Shown piece by piece: positions 4,711 through 7,463 of a stretch of DNA of 7,463 nt. This stretch comes from Cyanobacteria bacterium UBA8803 (GTDB lineage: Bacteria; Cyanobacteriota; Cyanobacteriia; Cyanobacteriales; Coleofasciculaceae): NCBI GenBank assembly GCA_003505715.1, contig DNXU01000311.1, positions 1-7,463 of the forward strand, in the 5' to 3' direction. The stretch's first letter is position 1. Every line of letters starts with the position of its first letter. Under the pieces are notes generated by a model. It did no database searches, had not been told where the DNA came from, and worked only from the letters and a program-made list of their open reading frames with translations. The translations under genes were made by a program, and so were the position numbers.

Positions 4711-7441
4711 ACCCGTCATTATTTGTGTCGATGATGAGCCAACTATACTGGAAAGCCTGAAAATAGAACTGAAGAGGGCTATGGGAAATGAATATATTAT
4801 TGAAACGGCAATTGGTGGCGAAGATGCGTTAGATTTATTTACTGATTTGAGAGAGAATGATTATGAAGTTGCTCTAGTTATTTCAGATTATATCATGCCC
4901 GATATAAAAGGAGATGAATTACTAAAACAGATTCACGAGTTTGCGCCAGAAACTATTAAAATTATGCTTACAGGCCAAGCCAATCTTGAGGCAGTGGGCA
5001 ATGCGATTAAACATGCAAGATTATATCGTTATATTGCTAAACCTTGGCATTATGAAGATTTGAAGCTCACCGTAAAAGAAGCAATACGCAGCTATTCTCA
5101 AGATAAACAACTTGCCGAGAAAAACAGCCAACTTGAACGGCTGAATCAAGAGCTAGAAAACTTGGTTAAACAACGCACAGCGGCTCTGTTGCAGTCAGAA
5201 GAAAAATTTACTAAAGCATTTCTCTGTACACCTCATGCCATAACCATGACCCGACTCAGTAATGGCAGCCATATTGAAGTGAACGATGCCTTTTGTCAGA
5301 CGACGGGTTACAGCCGCGAAGAAATCATTGGTCGTACTGCTGTTGAGTTGAGTCTCTGGGTAGATCGGGAAAAGCGCGATCGCCTATTTCAGTTATTACA
5401 AAAGAGCACTACAGTGCGCAACTATGAATTTGAGTTTCGCACCAAGTCAGGTGAAATCAGAACAGCTTTGTTATCTGCTGAAATTCTCGACCTCGATGGT
5501 CAAACCTGTCTCATTTCCGTTAGTCAAGACATTACCGAGCGCAAGCGAGTAGAGGAAGCTTTACAAGCATCAGAAGCAGAACTGCGCAGTCTATTTGCCG
5601 CCATGACTGACCTGATCGTGGTTTTTGATGCCCAGGGACGCCATCTCAAAATTGCACCTACCAATCTAAACCTATTATATCAACCTATTGCTGAAATGCT
5701 GGGTAAGACCTTGCATGAGGTTTTTCCCAGTTCCCAAGCGGATATCTTGCTCGATCGCATCCGATGCACTTTAGCCACTCAGCAGACTCAAGATATTGAA
5801 TACAGCATAAGTATTAACGGGACGGAGCGGTGGTTCAGTGCCAAAATTTCCCCCCTTTCTTCAGAGTCAGTCATTTGGGTAGCAAGAGATATTAGCGATC
5901 GCAAAGAAGTAGAGCTAGCTCTGCAAAAGGCGAAAGAAGCCGCTGATGCTGCTAACCGTGCCAAAAGCCAATTCCTATCTAATATGAGCCACGAGCTGCG
6001 CACTCCTCTCAATGCTATCATCGGCTTTTCCCAGCTACTCGTGCGCGACTCATCGCTCAAGTCAGAACAACGGGAAAATGTCAGAATCATTAGCCGCTCT
6101 GGAGAACATTTACTAGAACTCATCAATAATGTTTTGCAACTGTCCAAAATCGAGATCGGTCAGGTCACTCTCAATAAAAATAGCTTTGACCTGTATCGTC
6201 TGCTGGATACTCTGCAAGACATGTTCAAGTTACCTGCCCAAAATAAGAGCTTGCAATTAGTCTTTGATTACGACTCCACCCTGCCGCAATATATCCAAAC
6301 TGACGAGATTAAGTTGCGTCAAGTCTTGATTAACATCCTGGGCAACGCGATCAAATTTACATCTGAGGGTGGTATCACGTTACGAGTGAAAGGGGGAATT
6401 AGCGGTGAGGAAGAAGAGGGGAGCAGCAAGAGGGATAAAGAAAATTTTGACTCTCCCTTGTTTCCCCCTGCTCCCAGTGCCCCAGTCCCTAACCCCTGCT
6501 CTCTCCTCTTTGAAATAGAAGATACCGGACCCGGTATTGCTCCAGAAGAAATAGATATCTTGTTTGAAGCCTTTGTCCAAACTGAAACAGGCCGTAAATC
6601 CTTAGAAGGAACGGGTCTAGGTTTACCTATTAGCCGACACTTCGTACAATTGATGGGGGGGAACATCACCGTTAACAGTACTCTGGGTAAGGGCACAGTT
6701 TTTCAATTTGGTGTCGAGATCGGCTTAGCCCAGGCTGCTGAAATTGAGACACCCCAAGCACCCCGTCAGGTCATTGGTTTAGCAGCTGAGCAACCTGAAT
6801 ATCGCATCCTCGTAGTTGACGATCGCCTGGAGAGCCGCCTGTTACTGGTTAAACTGCTAAAATCTGTAGGCTTTTTGGTGCGCGAAGCCGAAAATGGTCA
6901 ACAAGCTATAGACTTGTGGGGTAGTTGGGAACCCCACCTCATCTGGATGGATATGCGGATGCCAGTAATGGATGGGTATGAAGCCACTAAACACATCAAG
7001 GCTCATTTGAAGGGTCAGGCCACAGTCATATTAGCCCTAACCGCCAGTGCTTTTGAGGAGGATCGCTCGGTTGTCTTATCCGCTGGCTGTGATGATTTCG
7101 TGCGCAAGCCTTTCCGAGAACAGGTTATTTTTGACAAAATGGCCCAATACCTAGGGGTACGTTATCGCTATGAAGAGCCGACCTCATCCAGCGAGACATC
7201 ATCAGGGAGATCCACTCCCTTGCCATCTCAACCTCTGACAGGTGACGCCCTCAAGCTGATGCCTGCTGAGTGGATTGAGGAGCTATATCAGGCTGCTAAT
7301 TCGATTGATAACGACCAGCTTTTCCATCTCATCGCTCAAATCCCCCCTACCCACACAGCTCTAGCCAAAGCCCTAGCGGATTTAGTCCATAACTTCCGTT
7401 GCGATCGCATTATCGATTTAATTGAAGAAGTTAGAAATTAG
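4703..7441 (+). CDS. Hybrid histidine kinase: receiver-PAS-PAS-kinase-receiver with conserved tail
   Basis: This is a 912-residue soluble hybrid kinase. Receiver 1 (about 3-130) has D10-D11, D62, T90 and KPW at 113-115. A short coiled coil (about 133-165) precedes two PAS domains, at 164-287 (matching PAS-B of gene 2) and 291-402 (matching PAS-A). The DHp has H-box NMSHELRTPLNAI with H430. The ATPase has N544/N548, D607-T-G-P-G, LFEAF at 620-624, lid GTGLGL at 636-641 and GKGTVFQF at 662-669. Receiver 2 (about 699-820) has D706-D707, D750 (WMDMRMP), T780 and K802-P. A tail (846-912) with the MPAEWI motif ends the protein; I have seen similar tails on cyanobacterial hybrid kinases but know no function. 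Residues about 565-599 are a low-complexity insert inside the ATPase. Phosphate probably moves H430 to D750, with receiver 1 as a control input. No classical HPt domain is visible, so the next carrier is unknown. Confidence 0.93.
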   Translation: MNKPVIICVDDEPTILESLKIELKRAMGNEYIIETAIGGEDALDLFTDLRENDYEVALVISDYIMPDIKGDELLKQIHEFAPETIKIMLTGQANLEAVGNAIKHARLYRYIAKPWHYEDLKLTVKEAIRSYSQDKQLAEKNSQLERLNQELENLVKQRTAALLQSEEKFTKAFLCTPHAITMTRLSNGSHIEVNDAFCQTTGYSREEIIGRTAVELSLWVDREKRDRLFQLLQKSTTVRNYEFEFRTKSGEIRTALLSAEILDLDGQTCLISVSQDITERKRVEEALQASEAELRSLFAAMTDLIVVFDAQGRHLKIAPTNLNLLYQPIAEMLGKTLHEVFPSSQADILLDRIRCTLATQQTQDIEYSISINGTERWFSAKISPLSSESVIWVARDISDRKEVELALQKAKEAADAANRAKSQFLSNMSHELRTPLNAIIGFSQLLVRDSSLKSEQRENVRIISRSGEHLLELINNVLQLSKIEIGQVTLNKNSFDLYRLLDTLQDMFKLPAQNKSLQLVFDYDSTLPQYIQTDEIKLRQVLINILGNAIKFTSEGGITLRVKGGISGEEEEGSSKRDKENFDSPLFPPAPSAPVPNPCSLLFEIEDTGPGIAPEEIDILFEAFVQTETGRKSLEGTGLGLPISRHFVQLMGGNITVNSTLGKGTVFQFGVEIGLAQAAEIETPQAPRQVIGLAAEQPEYRILVVDDRLESRLLLVKLLKSVGFLVREAENGQQAIDLWGSWEPHLIWMDMRMPVMDGYEATKHIKAHLKGQATVILALTASAFEEDRSVVLSAGCDDFVRKPFREQVIFDKMAQYLGVRYRYEEPTSSSETSSGRSTPLPSQPLTGDALKLMPAEWIEELYQAANSIDNDQLFHLIAQIPPTHTALAKALADLVHNFRCDRIIDLIEEVRN
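6395..6499 (+). repeat. In-frame low-complexity insert encoded by G- then C-tract DNA
   Basis: The first part (about 6405-6435) is G/A-rich and codes for an acidic stretch (EEEEGSSKRDKE). The second (about 6451-6499) is C/T-rich and codes for a proline-rich stretch (PPAPSAPVPNP). The 8-mers GGGAGCAG (6419-6426) and CTGCTCCC (6468-6475) are exact inverted repeats, and flanking bases extend the possible hairpin imperfectly. C-runs at 6455-6457, 6464-6468, 6473-6475, 6480-6483, 6487-6489 and 6493-6496 make a possible G-quadruplex on the minus strand. Composition differs sharply from the rest of the gene, yet the frame is kept. Confidence 0.75.
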
Positions 7442-7463
7442 AAATTGGTGATTGGTGATTGGT
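7431..7463 (+). repeat. Heptamer tandem repeat covering the stop codon of gene 4
   Basis: The array reads TTAGAAA x2, then TTGGTGA x2, then a partial TTGGT at the window edge. The stop codon of gene 4 (7439-7441) lies in the second TTAGAAA unit. Heptamer repeats of this kind (short tandemly repeated sequences) are typical between genes in filamentous cyanobacteria. The array may continue beyond the window. No terminator is visible. Confidence 0.8.

Larger units (their letters stand above)
820..7408. repeat. Six dispersed HIP1 octamers (GCGATCGC)
   Basis: Exact copies start at 820, 1029, 2950, 5376, 5895 and 7401, all within coding sequence. The octamer is its own reverse complement. HIP1 is a well-known highly repeated element of many cyanobacterial genomes, and this count is more than 50 times chance expectation. 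It is the main taxonomic clue in the window. Confidence 0.9.

Noticed and set aside
6419..6475. Insertion sequence or MITE within gene 4
   Set aside because: There is an inverted 8-mer and odd composition, but no target-site duplication or clear terminal repeats. A simple-repeat expansion or capture explains it better.
7388..7393. H896 in the tail of gene 4 as an HPt phospho-histidine
   Set aside because: The surrounding LVHNFRCD does not match the HPt signature around its histidine, and similar tails as I recall them do not keep a histidine there.
7442..7463. Transcription terminator after gene 4
   Set aside because: Only heptamer repeat sequence is visible; there is no stem-loop with a T-run before the window ends.

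Overview
The window is most likely cyanobacterial. The octamer GCGATCGC (the HIP1 palindrome) occurs six times, against roughly 0.1 expected by chance. The multi-domain kinases are of a type common in filamentous cyanobacteria. G-rich and heptamer simple repeats of the kind scattered through cyanobacterial genomes lie at both ends. Genus cannot be fixed from the sequence.

Layout: positions 1-145 are a short leader region with a G-rich simple repeat and no gene. Four plus-strand genes then fill the window almost without gaps: (1) 146-1849, a membrane histidine kinase (TM hairpin, HAMP, PAS, DHp, ATPase); (2) 1846-4305, a soluble receiver-PAS-PAS-histidine kinase; (3) 4312-4710, a stand-alone receiver; (4) 4703-7441, a large hybrid kinase (receiver, PAS, PAS, DHp, ATPase, receiver, conserved tail). 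Junctions are a 4-bp ATGA overlap, a 6-bp gap and an 8-bp overlap, which argues for a single operon. The last gene's stop codon sits in a heptamer tandem repeat that runs to the window edge.

Together the genes encode three phospho-donor histidines (H333, H516, H430) and four receiver aspartates (D100, D62, D62, D750). No DNA-binding, cyclase, GGDEF or other output domain is present. The cluster therefore looks like a multi-step phosphorelay whose output lies outside the window. Its history shows in the sequence: gene 3 and the first domain of gene 4 are tandem duplicates, and genes 2 and 4 carry the same two PAS types in opposite order.

Points worth a second look are the apparent loss of the periplasmic sensor domain in gene 1, the large insert between the DHp helices of gene 2, and an in-frame low-complexity C-tract insert in the ATPase domain of gene 4 that resembles the simple repeats found between cyanobacterial genes. 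I see no mobile element, CRISPR array, RNA gene or wholly new system; all four genes belong to recognisable two-component families.
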